From DASSUW01 sp963759375 (GTDB lineage: Bacteria > Actinomycetota > Thermoleophilia > Solirubrobacterales > Solirubrobacteraceae): 64,000 nt of DNA. The notes under the pieces were generated by a model. The model made no database searches. It was not told the origin of the DNA and saw only the letters and a program-made list of their open reading frames with translations. Position 1 is the stretch's first letter, and every line of letters starts with the position of its first letter. The DNA lies in the NCBI GenBank assembly GCA_963759375.1, contig CAVWYY010000001.1:186001-250000 (forward strand). Direction: 5' to 3'. Both the position numbers and the translations under genes were made by a program. Shown piece by piece: positions 8,314 to 17,105 of this stretch.

Positions 8314-8657
8314 GACCCGTAGTCGAAGCGCACGGTCCGGTAGAGCTCGTTGTTCCCGTGCGCCTTCGAGCAGCGCGCGAGCCGGAGCTCCTCCGTCGCC
8401 TTCGCCGCGAAGCACGTGTAACCGCGGACGGTGCACGTGCCGGTCGCGTCGCAGCGCGACGGAGTGAGCCGGGCGATGCGGCGCGCCGTCTTGCACGAGA
8501 CGCGCCGCGCGGAGATGTCCGCGATCAGCACGCCGTCGCTCGTGGCGTTGCCGCAGGAGTGGATCGGGGCGCGGGCGGCGCCCGCGCTGGTGGGGAGGAC
8601 GGCGAGTGAGAGCGCCGCGAAGCAGCCGACGCTCACCCGCCTGAGCGTCTTGGACAT
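8310..8657 (-). CDS. Small secreted protein, unknown function
   Basis: A 115-residue protein with a clear signal peptide (hydrophobic GCFAALSLAVLPTSAGA, cleavage probably after AGA near residue 28). The mature part has five cysteines in the pattern SCGNATS ... RRVSCKTARRIAR ... SRCDATGTC ... GYTCFAAKA, suggesting a disulfide-stabilised extracellular domain. Small secreted proteins with a 'VSCxTAR' segment are common in this lineage but have no assigned role. ATG 8657 places the signal peptide directly at the N-terminus. It lies 17 bases after the next minus-strand gene and may be co-transcribed with it. Confidence 0.7.
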   Translation of the reverse strand: MSKTLRRVSVGCFAALSLAVLPTSAGAARAPIHSCGNATSDGVLIADISARRVSCKTARRIARLTPSRCDATGTCTVRGYTCFAAKATEELRLARCSKAHGNNELYRTVRFDYGS

Positions 8658-8674
8658 CGGCCGAGGGTAACCGG

Positions 8675-9355
8675 TCAGGCGGCCACTGCGGGGCGCGGGT
8701 CGCGGATGCCGACCGCGACCAGCGCGGCGGCGACGAGCGCCAGCAGCAGGGCGCCGCCGGCCAGGCCCCAGCCGACCGGGGTGAGGATCGGGAGGCTGGC
8801 GCCGGCGCTCACCCCGGCGTCCACGCCGCGCGAGCCGTCGGCGTTCATCACGACGATCGACCAGCCGCCGTTGCTGACCTTCCACGTGACCGTCTGCGGG
8901 CCGGAGCCGTGCGCGGACGCGACCCAGAAGCGCTGGTCGGCCGGGGCGGCCGCCGGGCGCCCGCCGCCGTGCGTGCGGTAGTCGGCCTCGAACGGGTCGA
9001 GGTTCACGTCGGTCACCACGGAGTGGGCTGTCGCTGCGAGGTAGCGCTCGACATCGGCGGTCCGCGCGATGCCGACGAACACCGGCCGGTCGCCATGCGG
9101 GTCGACCTTCAGGCGCAGGTGCCCGTAGAGGTCCTCGTCGAGCAGCGTGCCGGGGCCGTCCTCGTCGAAGTCGAGGTCGTCACTGGCAATGGCGTAGCCG
9201 CTGCTCGTGAACGTGTGGGTCTTGGTGGTCGCGTATCCGTCGTCGTCCTTCTTGGAGTCGGCCCACAGGACCGCCCCGCCGGCGGCGAGCAGCGCCGCGG
9301 CGGCAAGGGCGGCGATGGCACCGGTCGTCAGGCCGATCACTCGTCTCGTGGTCAT
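8675..9355 (-). CDS. Membrane-anchored protein with extracytoplasmic domain, unknown
   Basis: A 226-residue protein with one hydrophobic helix at the N-terminus (about residues 8-32) and another near the C-terminus (about 193-217), leaving a domain of about 160 residues presumably outside the membrane. That domain includes a conserved-looking PVFVGIARTADVERYLA segment. Similar two-helix proteins occur widely in actinobacteria without known function. The ATG at 9355 is immediately before MTTRRVIGL. The 100 bases upstream (9356-9456) are G-rich with no feature I can name, and then the hairpin element begins. Confidence 0.65.
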   Translation of the reverse strand: MTTRRVIGLTTGAIAALAAAALLAAGGAVLWADSKKDDDGYATTKTHTFTSSGYAIASDDLDFDEDGPGTLLDEDLYGHLRLKVDPHGDRPVFVGIARTADVERYLAATAHSVVTDVNLDPFEADYRTHGGGRPAAAPADQRFWVASAHGSGPQTVTWKVSNGGWSIVVMNADGSRGVDAGVSAGASLPILTPVGWGLAGGALLLALVAAALVAVGIRDPRPAVAA

Positions 9356-9456
9356 GGGACAACCGTCCCAGCCGCGGGGGGCGGGTGATATGGAGGTTCC
9401 CTGCCGGAGCGGGGGAGGGCAGCGGCAGCCGGATGGGGCGGGGAGCCGTACTGCCG

Positions 9457-9798
9457 GCGAACGTCAACTGCTGGCTGGGTAGGGAGGTGGGTGCGCCTGC
9501 GGCTGTGTGCATTTCGTCGCAACGATCGCGCCGCCGTCGCTGCGTGCGACGTTCCGCACCTCTGGTGTGCATTTCGTCGCACTCATCGCGCCGCCGCGGG
9601 TTCGTGCGACGTTCCGCACACAGCCAGTGCTGCCTCGATCGTGTGGGTTTCGTCGCACGAATGGCGCGGCGACCGGCGAGTGCGACGAAACCCACGCCAG
9701 AGGACGGTTTCGTCGCACATCGCGCGGCGACCCACGAGTGCGACGAAACCCACGCGGGCGTCCCCGGCTCCCCTACCCAGCAAGCAGTTGACGTTCGC
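9457..9798. mobile_element. MITE-like non-coding element: 28-bp terminal inverted repeats, four hairpin units
   Basis: The ends, 9457-9484 and 9771-9798, are inverted repeats matching at 27 of 28 positions (outermost GCGAACGTCAACTGCT). Inside are four units of about 50-56 bases. Units 1 (9505-9559) and 2 (9565-9619) are direct repeats with a 60-base period. Units 3 (9641-9696) and 4 (about 9704-9754) are perfect hairpins, with 16-bp arms 9643-9658/9680-9695 and 13-bp arms 9706-9718/9738-9750. All share TTTCGTCGCA on one side and TGCGACG on the other. CCG flanks both ends and could be a 3-bp target duplication, though that is weak in such GC-rich DNA. No convincing protein is encoded. The right end stops 8 bases before the stop codon of the next minus-strand gene. 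Confidence 0.7.
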
Positions 9799-9806
9799 CC
9801 GCGCGC

Positions 9807-10697
9807 CTACCGGCGCTTGCGCGCAACCTTGTACGCGCGCCGAGCGGTATAGCGGCGGCCGTCCGACGCCCGGATCGTCACGGCGATCTTGACCTTCCGC
9901 CCCTTGAGCTTCTTCAGATTGACCTTGACGATCGAGCGCGAGCCCTTGACGCGCTTGCGCACCTTGCCGTTGACGGACACCTTGAGCGCGAGCACCTTGG
10001 CTCCGCCCAGCGCGTGCAGGCGCATCCGCAGCTTGCGCTTGCGGACGCGGGTGCCCTTGCGCGGCATCCCGATCGCGTCGGCCAGCGCTTCGCCGGCGGG
10101 CAGTGCGGGCGCGGCCGGCGTCGTCGGCGTGGCCGGCTTGCGCGGTGCCGCGGGCTTGACCGGCCTCGGCGTGGCCGTCGGCGTCGGGGTCGCGCCCGGC
10201 GCCGCCGACGCGCTCCACAGCAGCCCGAGCGTGGTCGACGCGCCCTGCAGCAGGTTGCCGGCGCTGCTCGGCAGCGTCGCGGTGAAGCGCAGCTCGCGCG
10301 ACTCGCCGACGTCGAGCGACCCGACCGCGACGGTGGTGAACCCGGCCGCCGGGCCGGCGTACAGGGTGAGCGCGTCGTCGACGTCCACGACCGTGAGCTG
10401 CAGGCTGTTGGCGAGCGACGCGAGGCCCCTCTCGGCGCCGCGCGTGCCGGTCAGCGTGACCACGCTGCGCACGTTGCCGTCGTTGCCGATGCGCACGGTC
10501 CCGGTCGTGCTGCCACCGGGGCGCAGGGCCTCGGCGCCGAAGATCGCACGCCCTTCGAGCGAGTTGGAGATGTGGACCGACCCGGTGGCGGCGGCCAGGC
10601 GCTCCGGCGCGACCTCGCGGCCCGGACCGGCCACGGCAAGGCCGACGGCGCCGAGCGCCATCGCGAGCGTGGCCAGGAGCGTGGCGGCGGGCCGCAT
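9807..10697 (-). CDS. Secreted TasA/camelysin-like protein with basic C-terminal domain
   Basis: A 296-residue exported protein. After an N-terminal hydrophobic segment (LLATLAMALGAVGLAVAG) comes a beta-rich domain with the landmarks of the SipW-dependent family: VHISNSLEGRAIFGAEALRPGG, TVRIGNDGNVRSVVTLTG and a later FTATLPSSAGNLLQG. The equivalents in the protein at 13323 are SIVNSKEGVAVLTASNLRPGG and FTVALDTSAGNVYQG. A Pro/Thr-rich linker and a Lys/Arg-rich C-terminal domain (KKLKGRKVKIAVTIRAS) follow, the latter perhaps for wall or polymer binding. ATG 10697 overlaps the stop of the Ig-repeat gene (TGATG). A frame break in that gene merges the two into one long open frame in this assembly. 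Confidence 0.75.
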   Translation of the reverse strand: MRPAATLLATLAMALGAVGLAVAGPGREVAPERLAAATGSVHISNSLEGRAIFGAEALRPGGSTTGTVRIGNDGNVRSVVTLTGTRGAERGLASLANSLQLTVVDVDDALTLYAGPAAGFTTVAVGSLDVGESRELRFTATLPSSAGNLLQGASTTLGLLWSASAAPGATPTPTATPRPVKPAAPRKPATPTTPAAPALPAGEALADAIGMPRKGTRVRKRKLRMRLHALGGAKVLALKVSVNGKVRKRVKGSRSIVKVNLKKLKGRKVKIAVTIRASDGRRYTARRAYKVARKRR

Positions 10698-12746
10698 CAG
10701 AAGTCCCGGTCCGCTCCGCCGGTCTCGGTGACGGTCGTCGTGGTGCTGGACTTGCCGGCCAGGTCCTTCGCGCTCGACGACGGCCGCCAACTGATCGTGC
10801 CGTTGCCGGCCGTCACGCGTCGTGCCCGAGATGTACGAGCCGAGCGTGACGGTGATGCTGCTGCCGGTCTGGACCATCGTGGCGTTGAACCACACGGTCC
10901 CGGTCACGAAGTTCGCGCCGAGCTGCAGGTCGGTCGCGCTGTTGACGAGGTTCAGCCGCGTCGTGCCCGCCGCGTTGTAGAAGTCCATCCGGTCGTTGTT
11001 GCCGTTGTTGGCGACGGTGACCCGGATCGCCTGCGACGTGCCGGTCCAGCCGGTGAGGATCGAGGCCGGCGCCATCGGCTCCGACCAGGTGAACGTGATC
11101 CAGTCGCCGGGCTCGAGCAGGCCGACGGTCGTGCCACCGTTGCCGGTGGCCACCGCGGTGCCCGACGGCGTGTTGTTGTCGATCAGGCGCGTGGCGACGC
11201 TGCTCGTCTGGTTCCCGGCGCCGTCAACAGCGCGAGCGCGCAGGTCGTATGAGCCGTCGGCCAGTGCGGCGGTGTTGAACGAGCAGGTGTACGGCGTGGC
11301 GTTGTCGGTGCAGATCGACACCCACGTGTTCGCGCCGGCGACGCTGCGCTCGAACGCGACCGAGGTCACGCCGGAGCCGGCGTCGCTCGCCGTCGCGGTG
11401 AGCGAGACGCCGGTGCCGCTCAGCGTCCCGGACGGGGCGGTGAGCGCCACCGTCGGGGCCGTGTTGTCGACGCGGCGGCTGGTGACCGTCGCTGACGTCA
11501 GCGCGTTGCCCGTGGCGTCGGTGGCGATCGCGCGCAGGTCGTAGAGGCCGTCGGCGACGTCGGTGGTGTCCCACGCGCAGCTGCCGAACGGCGAAACCGT
11601 GTCCGAGCACGCGTCGGCCCAGGTCGAGCCGCTGGAGAGCTTGTACTGCACGGTCCACGAGGCGATGCCCGAGCCGGCGTCGGTCGCGCCGCCGGACAGC
11701 GTCTCGGTGCCGGAGAGCGGCGAGCCGGGGTTGGTCAGCGTCGCGGTGGCCGGCGCGGTGTTGTCGACCCGCAGGGTGGCCGTCGCGCTGGTGGTGGTGA
11801 AGCCCGCGTTGTCCTCGGCGAGCGCCTGGACCTCGTAGATGCCGTCGGGCGTCTGCGTCGTGTCGAGCCCGGTGCAGCCGTAGGGAGCGGTCGTGCTCAC
11901 GCAGACCGTCGACCAGGTGGTGGTGCCCTGTGCGCGGAAGCGGCCGGTCACCTGCTTGATCCCGCTGCCGTTGCCGTCGGCCGCGGTCATGCCGACGTCG
12001 ATCGTGCCGCTGACCGGCGACGTCGCGTTCACGGCCGTGGTCGGCGCGGTGTTGTCGACGACACGGGTGAGGACGGTCTCGCGCACGTTGCCGGCGACGT
12101 CGGTCGCGGTGGCGCGCAGCTCGTAGGAGCCGTCGGCCAGCGGCGCGGTGTTGAGCGCGCAGGTGCGCGGCGTGGCTGCGCCCGTGCAGAGCGTGGTCCA
12201 TGAGCCGGCGGCCGGCCGGTAGGCGATCGCCAGCGAGGCCAGGCCCGAGCCGGCGTCGGAGGCCGTGGCGGTGAGCGAGGCGGTGCCGGTCAGGTAGGCG
12301 CCGGGATCGTTGAGGGTCGCGGTCGGGGCGGTGTTGTCGACGAGGCGGGCGCTGGCACCGGCGGTGCGCTGGTAGCCGGCCTGGTCGACGGCCAGCGCGC
12401 GAACGTCGCGGTAGCCGTCGGCCACGCCGGCCGTGTTCCAGTTGCAGGTGTAGGGCGCCGAGTTCGAGGTGCACGCGTCGGTCCACGTGCTCGTGCCCGC
12501 GGGGGCGGACTGGAACGTCACATGGTCGATGCCGCGCTCGGAGCTGGCGGTCGCCGTCAGCGTCTTCGTGCCGCGCAGCGGCGTGCCGGGATCGGTGAGC
12601 GTCACGGCGACCGTGTTGAAGTCGGACGCCGAGGCGAAGGAGTTGCCCGGGGAGGGGGAGGCGGCGACGAAGTCGGCGCCGGACAGGCTCGCGCCGCCCG
12701 CGGCCAGCGCGGCGAGCGCGAGGACGATGGCGGCGACGCGGATCAC
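10697..12746 (-). CDS. Secreted Ig-like repeat protein (frameshifted near its 3' end)
   Basis: A protein of about 680 residues. The N-terminus has a hydrophobic export segment ending GGASLSGADF, then a SipW-substrate-like SPGNSFASAS. It is followed by six Ig-like repeats of about 95 residues, most opening with a VDNTAP motif and carrying a Cys pair (for example WTDACTS ... YTCNWNT). The final domain has TWSEPMAPASILTGWTG. Near 10820 the frame breaks. Continuing in the present frame gives an Arg/His/Gln-rich stretch, whereas the +1 frame gives TAGNGTISWRPSSS and stops at a TGA overlapping the next ATG. The GTG start overlaps the signal-peptidase stop (GTGA). It is probably a surface or fibre-associated adhesin. 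Confidence 0.75.
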
Positions 12747-13291
12747 GCCGCGCCCGCCAGGGTGCGGCGCCGGGCCTCGTCGCCCAGCGCGCGCCACAGG
12801 CGCACGAGGCTGACGGCGGCGATGAGCAGAGCGGGGAGGGCGATCGCGATCAAGCGGCCGCGGCGGCCCGAGAGGGCGGTGAGAGCCGTGCCGGCGTACG
12901 GGATGCCGGCCTTCACGCGGGCCTGCGTGGCGCCGAGCCGGAACGTCCACGGGTCGGCCGCCTGGTTGGCGTCGCCCTTGGTGCGGTAGCTGGTCTGCCC
13001 GGAGCCGTCGCGGCCGATCCACGCGATCCGGTGGGTGATCAGGTGGTCGGGGCCGGCGCCGGCGGGCGGGCGGTAGGTGATGACGTCACCCACGCGCAGC
13101 TCGGACGACGGGACGACCTCGTCGAGCACGAGCGTGCCGCGATCGTACGTCCCGGTCATGGAGCCGGAGACGATCGCGTAGCGCTGCCAGCCCCAGAGCG
13201 AGGGGACCAGCACGGCGAGCGCGAACACTGCAGCGATGGCGAGCGTCGCGCCGGACGCAAGGCGCCCGGCGCGACGGATCGTCGTTCCCAT
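12743..13291 (-). CDS. Signal peptidase I, SipW/ER-type (S26B)
   Basis: A 182-residue membrane protease. An N-terminal membrane helix (about residues 14-32) is followed by the catalytic serine in VSGSMTG (Ser44). The general base position holds His87 (LITHRIAW) instead of lysine, which is the mark of the SipW/eukaryotic ER branch. A GDAN box (about residues 105-108) and a second helix near residues 147-165 follow. In Bacillus, SipW specifically matures TasA and TapA fibre proteins. Here the gene sits between a TasA-like gene and two more candidate substrates, strongly suggesting a dedicated peptidase. Confidence 0.92.
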   Translation of the reverse strand: MGTTIRRAGRLASGATLAIAAVFALAVLVPSLWGWQRYAIVSGSMTGTYDRGTLVLDEVVPSSELRVGDVITYRPPAGAGPDHLITHRIAWIGRDGSGQTSYRTKGDANQAADPWTFRLGATQARVKAGIPYAGTALTALSGRRGRLIAIALPALLIAAVSLVRLWRALGDEARRRTLAGAA

Positions 13292-13322
13292 GTGACCCGG
13301 AGGGCGGTCTGGACGGAGGGGG

Positions 13323-13895
13323 CTAGGCGGCGTTCCAGTCGAACTCGACCGACGAGTTGTCGCCCTGGTAGACGTTCCCCGCGGAGGTGTCGAGCGCGAC
13401 AGTGAACAGGTAGCGGTGCTTCTCGCTGCCGGCGTACGTGCCGAGGGCCTTGTTGCCGGTCATCGCGGCGATCGTGCCCGTGTACTTGTTGACGTCATCG
13501 CCGTCGCCGCAGGTCGGCGCGGTGGCGCCGACGAACGTGCCGCAGTCGACGACCGTGAGATTGAGCTTGCCGGACAGCGGGTTGGTCGAGTCGGAGTCCA
13601 CCGGCGTGTTGCGGGCGAGCGTGAACGCGCCGCTGAGGCTGCCGGAGTTCTGGATGTCGACCGTGCCGGTCGCGGCGGTGCCGCCCGGCCGGAGGTTCGA
13701 CGCGGTGAGGACGGCGACGCCCTCCTTGGAGTTCACGATCGACAGCGTGCCGGACGCGAAGGTGTTCGAGGGGTTCGCCGAAGAGGCGGTGAAGTCAGCG
13801 CCCGAGCCGACGACGGCGGCGGCGGCGAGCAGCAGGGTCAGGAGCGCGCCGAGCGCCAGACGCGGACGGTCGGCCAGGACCTGGAGGCGGGACAT
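13323..13895 (-). CDS. TasA/camelysin-like SipW-dependent secreted protein
   Basis: A 190-residue protein and first gene of the fibre operon. The export signal reads LGALLTLLLAAAAVVGSGADF and is followed by TASSANPSNTFASGTL, the SipW-dependent signal-peptide pattern. The mature domain has VNSKEGVAVLTASNLRPGG and ends SSVEFDWNAA, as in camelysin/TasA relatives. Two cysteines (VDCGTFVGATAPTCGD) may form a disulfide. ATG 13895 is preceded by AAGGAG about 13 bases upstream. The gene lies 31 bases before the signal-peptidase gene and about 60 bases downstream of a c-di-GMP riboswitch. Confidence 0.85.
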   Translation of the reverse strand: MSRLQVLADRPRLALGALLTLLLAAAAVVGSGADFTASSANPSNTFASGTLSIVNSKEGVAVLTASNLRPGGTAATGTVDIQNSGSLSGAFTLARNTPVDSDSTNPLSGKLNLTVVDCGTFVGATAPTCGDGDDVNKYTGTIAAMTGNKALGTYAGSEKHRYLFTVALDTSAGNVYQGDNSSVEFDWNAA

Positions 13896-13953
13896 GGGAG
13901 GACGGATCTCCTTGGGACGGATGTCGGAACGTGGGCGCGACTGTGCGCCCTCC

Positions 13954-14032
13954 GCTGACAACCGAGCCATCTCGTCATGCGAGACCCCAAGCTTTGCGTC
14001 CCCGCCTCACGACGGGTTTGCCCTGTGCAGCT
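13954..14032 (-). promoter_or_regulatory. Cyclic di-GMP-I (GEMM) riboswitch
   Basis: Read on the minus strand, the region contains the hallmark blocks of the GEMM-I aptamer in order. These are GCACAGGGCAAACC, a short hairpin closing with GGCGGGGACGCAAAGC (the near-invariant segment), then a second hairpin (TCTCGCATGACGAGA) and the 3' block GGCTCGGTTGTCAGC. The outermost CAGC/GCTG pair closes the P1 stem. It lies upstream of the TasA-like/SipW/Ig operon. Its 3' end is 59 bases from the first start codon, so expression of the exported fibre proteins should respond to c-di-GMP. Whether it is an on- or off-switch cannot be told. Confidence 0.88.
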
Positions 14033-14094
14033 ATCCCGTGCATCGGCGCCTCATGGACGACCTTTAGTCCGCTGGACGACTTGGCGCGTCGGCG

Positions 14095-16275
14095 CTATCG
14101 AAACGACCGCAGACGCAGGGAGTTCGCGACGACCGACACACTGGACAGCGCCATGGCCGCCCCGGCCACGACCGGGTTGAGGAGACCGACGGCGGCGAGC
14201 GGGATCGCGGCGATGTTGTAGCCGAACGCCCACGCGAGGTTCTGCCGGATCGTGCGCAGCGTGGCGCGCGACAGGCGGATCGCGTCGGCGGCGGCCCGCA
14301 GGTCGCCGGACACCAGCGTGAGGTCCGAGGCCTCGATCGCCACGTCGGTCCCGGTGCCGATCGACAGCCCGAGGTCGGCCTGCGCGAGCGCCGGCGCGTC
14401 GTTGACGCCGTCGCCGGCCATCGCCACGACCCGCCCTTCGGCCTGCAACCGCCGCACGACCGCGGCCTTGTCGGCCGGCAGCACCTCGGCGATCACCTCG
14501 TCGATGCCGACCTCGGCGGCGACGGCGCGCGCCGTGGCCTCGTTGTCGCCGGTGAGCAGCACGGGCCGGAGGCCGAGTTCGCGCAGCTCGGCGACGGCCT
14601 CGGCCGACGTCGGCTTGACCGTGTCGGCCACCACGAGCTGTGCCCGCACCGCGCCGTCCCAGGCCACGAGCACCGTGGTGCCGTCGCGCGGCACGGCGAA
14701 GGCGGGGATCGCCAAGCTCCACTCGGCCATCAGCGCGGGCCGGCCGACCTGCACGCCGTGGCCGTCGACCACGCCGATCACGCCGAGGCCCTCCTGGTTC
14801 TCGAACCCCTCGACCGGCGGTAGCGCGCCGAGCTCCTCGCGCGCCGCGGCGGCGATCGCCCTGGCGACGGGGTGCTCGGAAGCGTCCTCGAGCGCGCCGG
14901 CGATCCGCAGCACCTCGGCGCGGTCCTCGCCCGGGGCGGGCACCACGTCGACGAGGCTCATCCGGCCGGTGGTCACCGTGCCGGTCTTGTCCAGCACGAT
15001 CGTGTCGACGCGGCGGGTGGACTCGAGGACCTCCGGGCCCTTGATCAGCAGCCCGAGCTGGGCACCGCGGCCGGTGCCGACGAGCAGCGCCGTCGGCGTG
15101 GCCAGCCCGAGCGCGCACGGGCAGGCGATGATCAGAACCGCGACGGCGGCGGTGAACGCGAACGCCGTGTCCTCGCCGGCGCCCAGCCAGAAGCCGAGCG
15201 TGGCGGCGGCGATGCCGATGACGATCGGGACGAACACGCCGCTGACCCGGTCGGCCAGCCGCTGGACGGGCGCCTTGCCCGACTGCGCGTCGGTGACCAG
15301 CTGGGCGATCTGCGCCAGCGCCGTGTCGGCGCCGACGCTCGTCGCGCGCACGACCAGGCGGCCGCCGGCGTTGACGGTCGCGCCCGCGACCCTGTCGCCG
15401 GGCGCCTTCTCGACCGGCACGCTCTCGCCGGTGAGCACCGACTGGTCGACCGCCGAGCGGCCCTCCTCGACGACGCCGTCGGTCGCGACCTTCTCGCCCG
15501 GACGGACGACGAAGCGGTCGCCGACCTGCAGCTGCTCGACCGGGATCCGCCGTTCAGAGCCGTCGGCGCCCAGCACCGCGACGTCCTTGGCCCCGAGCTC
15601 GAGCAGCGCCTTCAGCGCCGCCCCGGCGCGGCGCTTGGCGCGCGCCTCGAAGTAGCGGCCGGCGAGGATGAACGTGGTCACGACCGCCGCGGTCTCCAGG
15701 TAGATCTCGTCGCCGCCCCCGCCGCGCGGGATCAGCTCGATCTCCATCCGCATGCCGGGCATGCCGGCGTCGCCGATGAAGAGGGCGTACAGCGACCACA
15801 GCCAGGCGGCGAGCACGCCGAGGCTGACGAGCGTGTCCATCGTCGCGGTCGCGTGGCGCAGGTTCGCCCACGCGGCGCGATGGAACGGCCACGCGCCCCA
15901 CAGGACGACCGGCGTCGCGAGCTGGAGCGCCAGCCACTGCCAGTTGTCGAACTGCAGCGCGGGGATCATCGACAGCAGCAGCACCGGCAGCGAGAGCAGC
16001 GCGCTGGCGATCAGTCGCCGCCGCAGCGGCGCGGTCTCATCGGCCTCAGGCTCGGGCTCGGCGGCGGGCAGCGCGGCGCTGTAGCCCGCCGACTCGACCG
16101 CCGCCAGCAGCTCGTCGGTCGTCACCGCGTCGGCGTCGAACTCCACCGTCGCCTTCTCGGTGGCGTAGTTGACCGCCGCGCTGACGCCGTCGAGCTTGTT
16201 CAGGCGGCGCTCGATGCGGTTCGCGCACGAGGCGCAGGTCATGCCGGTGATCGGCATCTCGACGCGCTCGGCCAT
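14095..16275 (-). CDS. copA: Copper-translocating P1B-type ATPase
   Basis: A 726-residue heavy-metal ATPase. The N-terminal HMA domain carries GMTCASC (about residues 9-15). Eight membrane helices are expected. The transmembrane metal site is CPC (IIACPCALGLATP, about 384), the phosphorylation motif DKTGT is near 428, the conserved HP is in SEHPVARAI, and the hinge GDGVND is near 620. CPC plus the cysteine HMA motif indicates Cu(I) export. ATG 16275 overlaps the upstream gene's stop. A GTG three bases earlier is an equally usable start, with AGGAGG placed well for both. It is the last gene of a three-gene copper operon. Confidence 0.95.
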   Translation of the reverse strand: MAERVEMPITGMTCASCANRIERRLNKLDGVSAAVNYATEKATVEFDADAVTTDELLAAVESAGYSAALPAAEPEPEADETAPLRRRLIASALLSLPVLLLSMIPALQFDNWQWLALQLATPVVLWGAWPFHRAAWANLRHATATMDTLVSLGVLAAWLWSLYALFIGDAGMPGMRMEIELIPRGGGGDEIYLETAAVVTTFILAGRYFEARAKRRAGAALKALLELGAKDVAVLGADGSERRIPVEQLQVGDRFVVRPGEKVATDGVVEEGRSAVDQSVLTGESVPVEKAPGDRVAGATVNAGGRLVVRATSVGADTALAQIAQLVTDAQSGKAPVQRLADRVSGVFVPIVIGIAAATLGFWLGAGEDTAFAFTAAVAVLIIACPCALGLATPTALLVGTGRGAQLGLLIKGPEVLESTRRVDTIVLDKTGTVTTGRMSLVDVVPAPGEDRAEVLRIAGALEDASEHPVARAIAAAAREELGALPPVEGFENQEGLGVIGVVDGHGVQVGRPALMAEWSLAIPAFAVPRDGTTVLVAWDGAVRAQLVVADTVKPTSAEAVAELRELGLRPVLLTGDNEATARAVAAEVGIDEVIAEVLPADKAAVVRRLQAEGRVVAMAGDGVNDAPALAQADLGLSIGTGTDVAIEASDLTLVSGDLRAAADAIRLSRATLRTIRQNLAWAFGYNIAAIPLAAVGLLNPVVAGAAMALSSVSVVANSLRLRSFR

Positions 16276-17105
16276 CACGCGCCCACCTCCTGCGTGAACG
16301 CGACGGTGTGGACGCGGCCGTCGTGCTTGAACTGCAGGAACAGGCGGTACGCGCCCGCGGTCGGGAACGTCGCCTCGAAGCCGACGCCGTCGGTGGGGTG
16401 AACGTGCAGGAACGCCAGGTCGCCGTCGCGCAGGGCGACGAGGTGGCCGCCGGCGCCGAGGTAGGGCTCGGTGCGGACCGGCACGCCGTCGCGCGTGATC
16501 GTGAACCGCAGCGCGGCCTCGCGGCCGGCGCGCGGCGTGCCCGCGGCGAGCCGGACGTCGTAGCCGCCGGTCGACGCGACCGTGGCCGGGGCGGGCAGCG
16601 CCCGCAGGTCGGCCGGGCCGTCGACGCGCAGGTCGCTCGCCAGCGTCACCGGCCGCCCGCCGCGCGAGAAGTCGGCGAACACGCGGTAGGCGCCGGCCTC
16701 GCGCAGCTTCAGCGGCGCGGTCCAGGTGCCGTCGGCCTCCAGCGTGGGGTGCAGGTGCTGGAAGCCGGTGAGGTCGCGCCGGGCGACGATCAGGTGCATG
16801 CGCTTGGTGTGCTCGACGTCGTAGTGGCGCACCGCACGGCCCTGGGCGTCGACGATGCGGAAGCGCAGCGGATCGGTGGCGCCGCGCTGGCGCTCCGGAT
16901 CCTCGACGACCAGTCGCAGCCCGTCGGCGGCCACCGACAGGCCGCGCACGGTCGGGACGTTCATGGCCATCTCACCGCTGTGAGCCTCGACCCGCCGCTC
17001 GCCACCCGGCGCCGATGCGCCGCTGACGGCACCCGCGAGGGCGCCGGCAGCGAACAGGGCGGCCACCGCGGCCACGAAGCCGGCCAGCTTGACGGGAGCG
17101 CTCAC
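16275..17105 (-). CDS. Exported protein of copper operon (unknown, metal-resistance context)
   Basis: A 276-residue protein with an N-terminal hydrophobic segment (LAGFVAAVAALFAAGALAGA). Two related beta-sandwich-like domains follow. The first includes HTKRMHLIVARRDLTGFQHL plus a later HP, and the second GGHLVALRDGDLAFLHVHP. The His/Met-rich, repeated 'H-L-x-x-R-x-D-L-x-x-F-x-H-x-HP' pattern suggests periplasm-side copper binding, as in other proteins encoded beside CopA in actinobacteria. This is inference; I cannot name the family. It starts at GTG 17105, overlapping the preceding stop by 3 bases (GTGA), and its own stop overlaps copA. Confidence 0.7.
   Translation of the reverse strand: MSAPVKLAGFVAAVAALFAAGALAGAVSGASAPGGERRVEAHSGEMAMNVPTVRGLSVAADGLRLVVEDPERQRGATDPLRFRIVDAQGRAVRHYDVEHTKRMHLIVARRDLTGFQHLHPTLEADGTWTAPLKLREAGAYRVFADFSRGGRPVTLASDLRVDGPADLRALPAPATVASTGGYDVRLAAGTPRAGREAALRFTITRDGVPVRTEPYLGAGGHLVALRDGDLAFLHVHPTDGVGFEATFPTAGAYRLFLQFKHDGRVHTVAFTQEVGA

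Noticed and set aside
9505..9754. CRISPR array
   Set aside because: The units are four long hairpins of varying sequence, not short identical repeats with unique spacers, and no cas gene is in the window.
9457..9798. Small protein genes inside the hairpin element
   Set aside because: All six frames translate to Arg/Cys/His-rich repeats dictated by the palindromes, with no ribosome-binding site or family motif.
9807..12746. A single giant gene joining the Ig-repeat protein and the second TasA-like protein
   Set aside because: The joining stretch (about 10700-10815) is Arg/His/Gln-rich nonsense in that frame, while the +1 frame continues the Ig protein sensibly to a stop overlapping an ATG that begins a new signal peptide.
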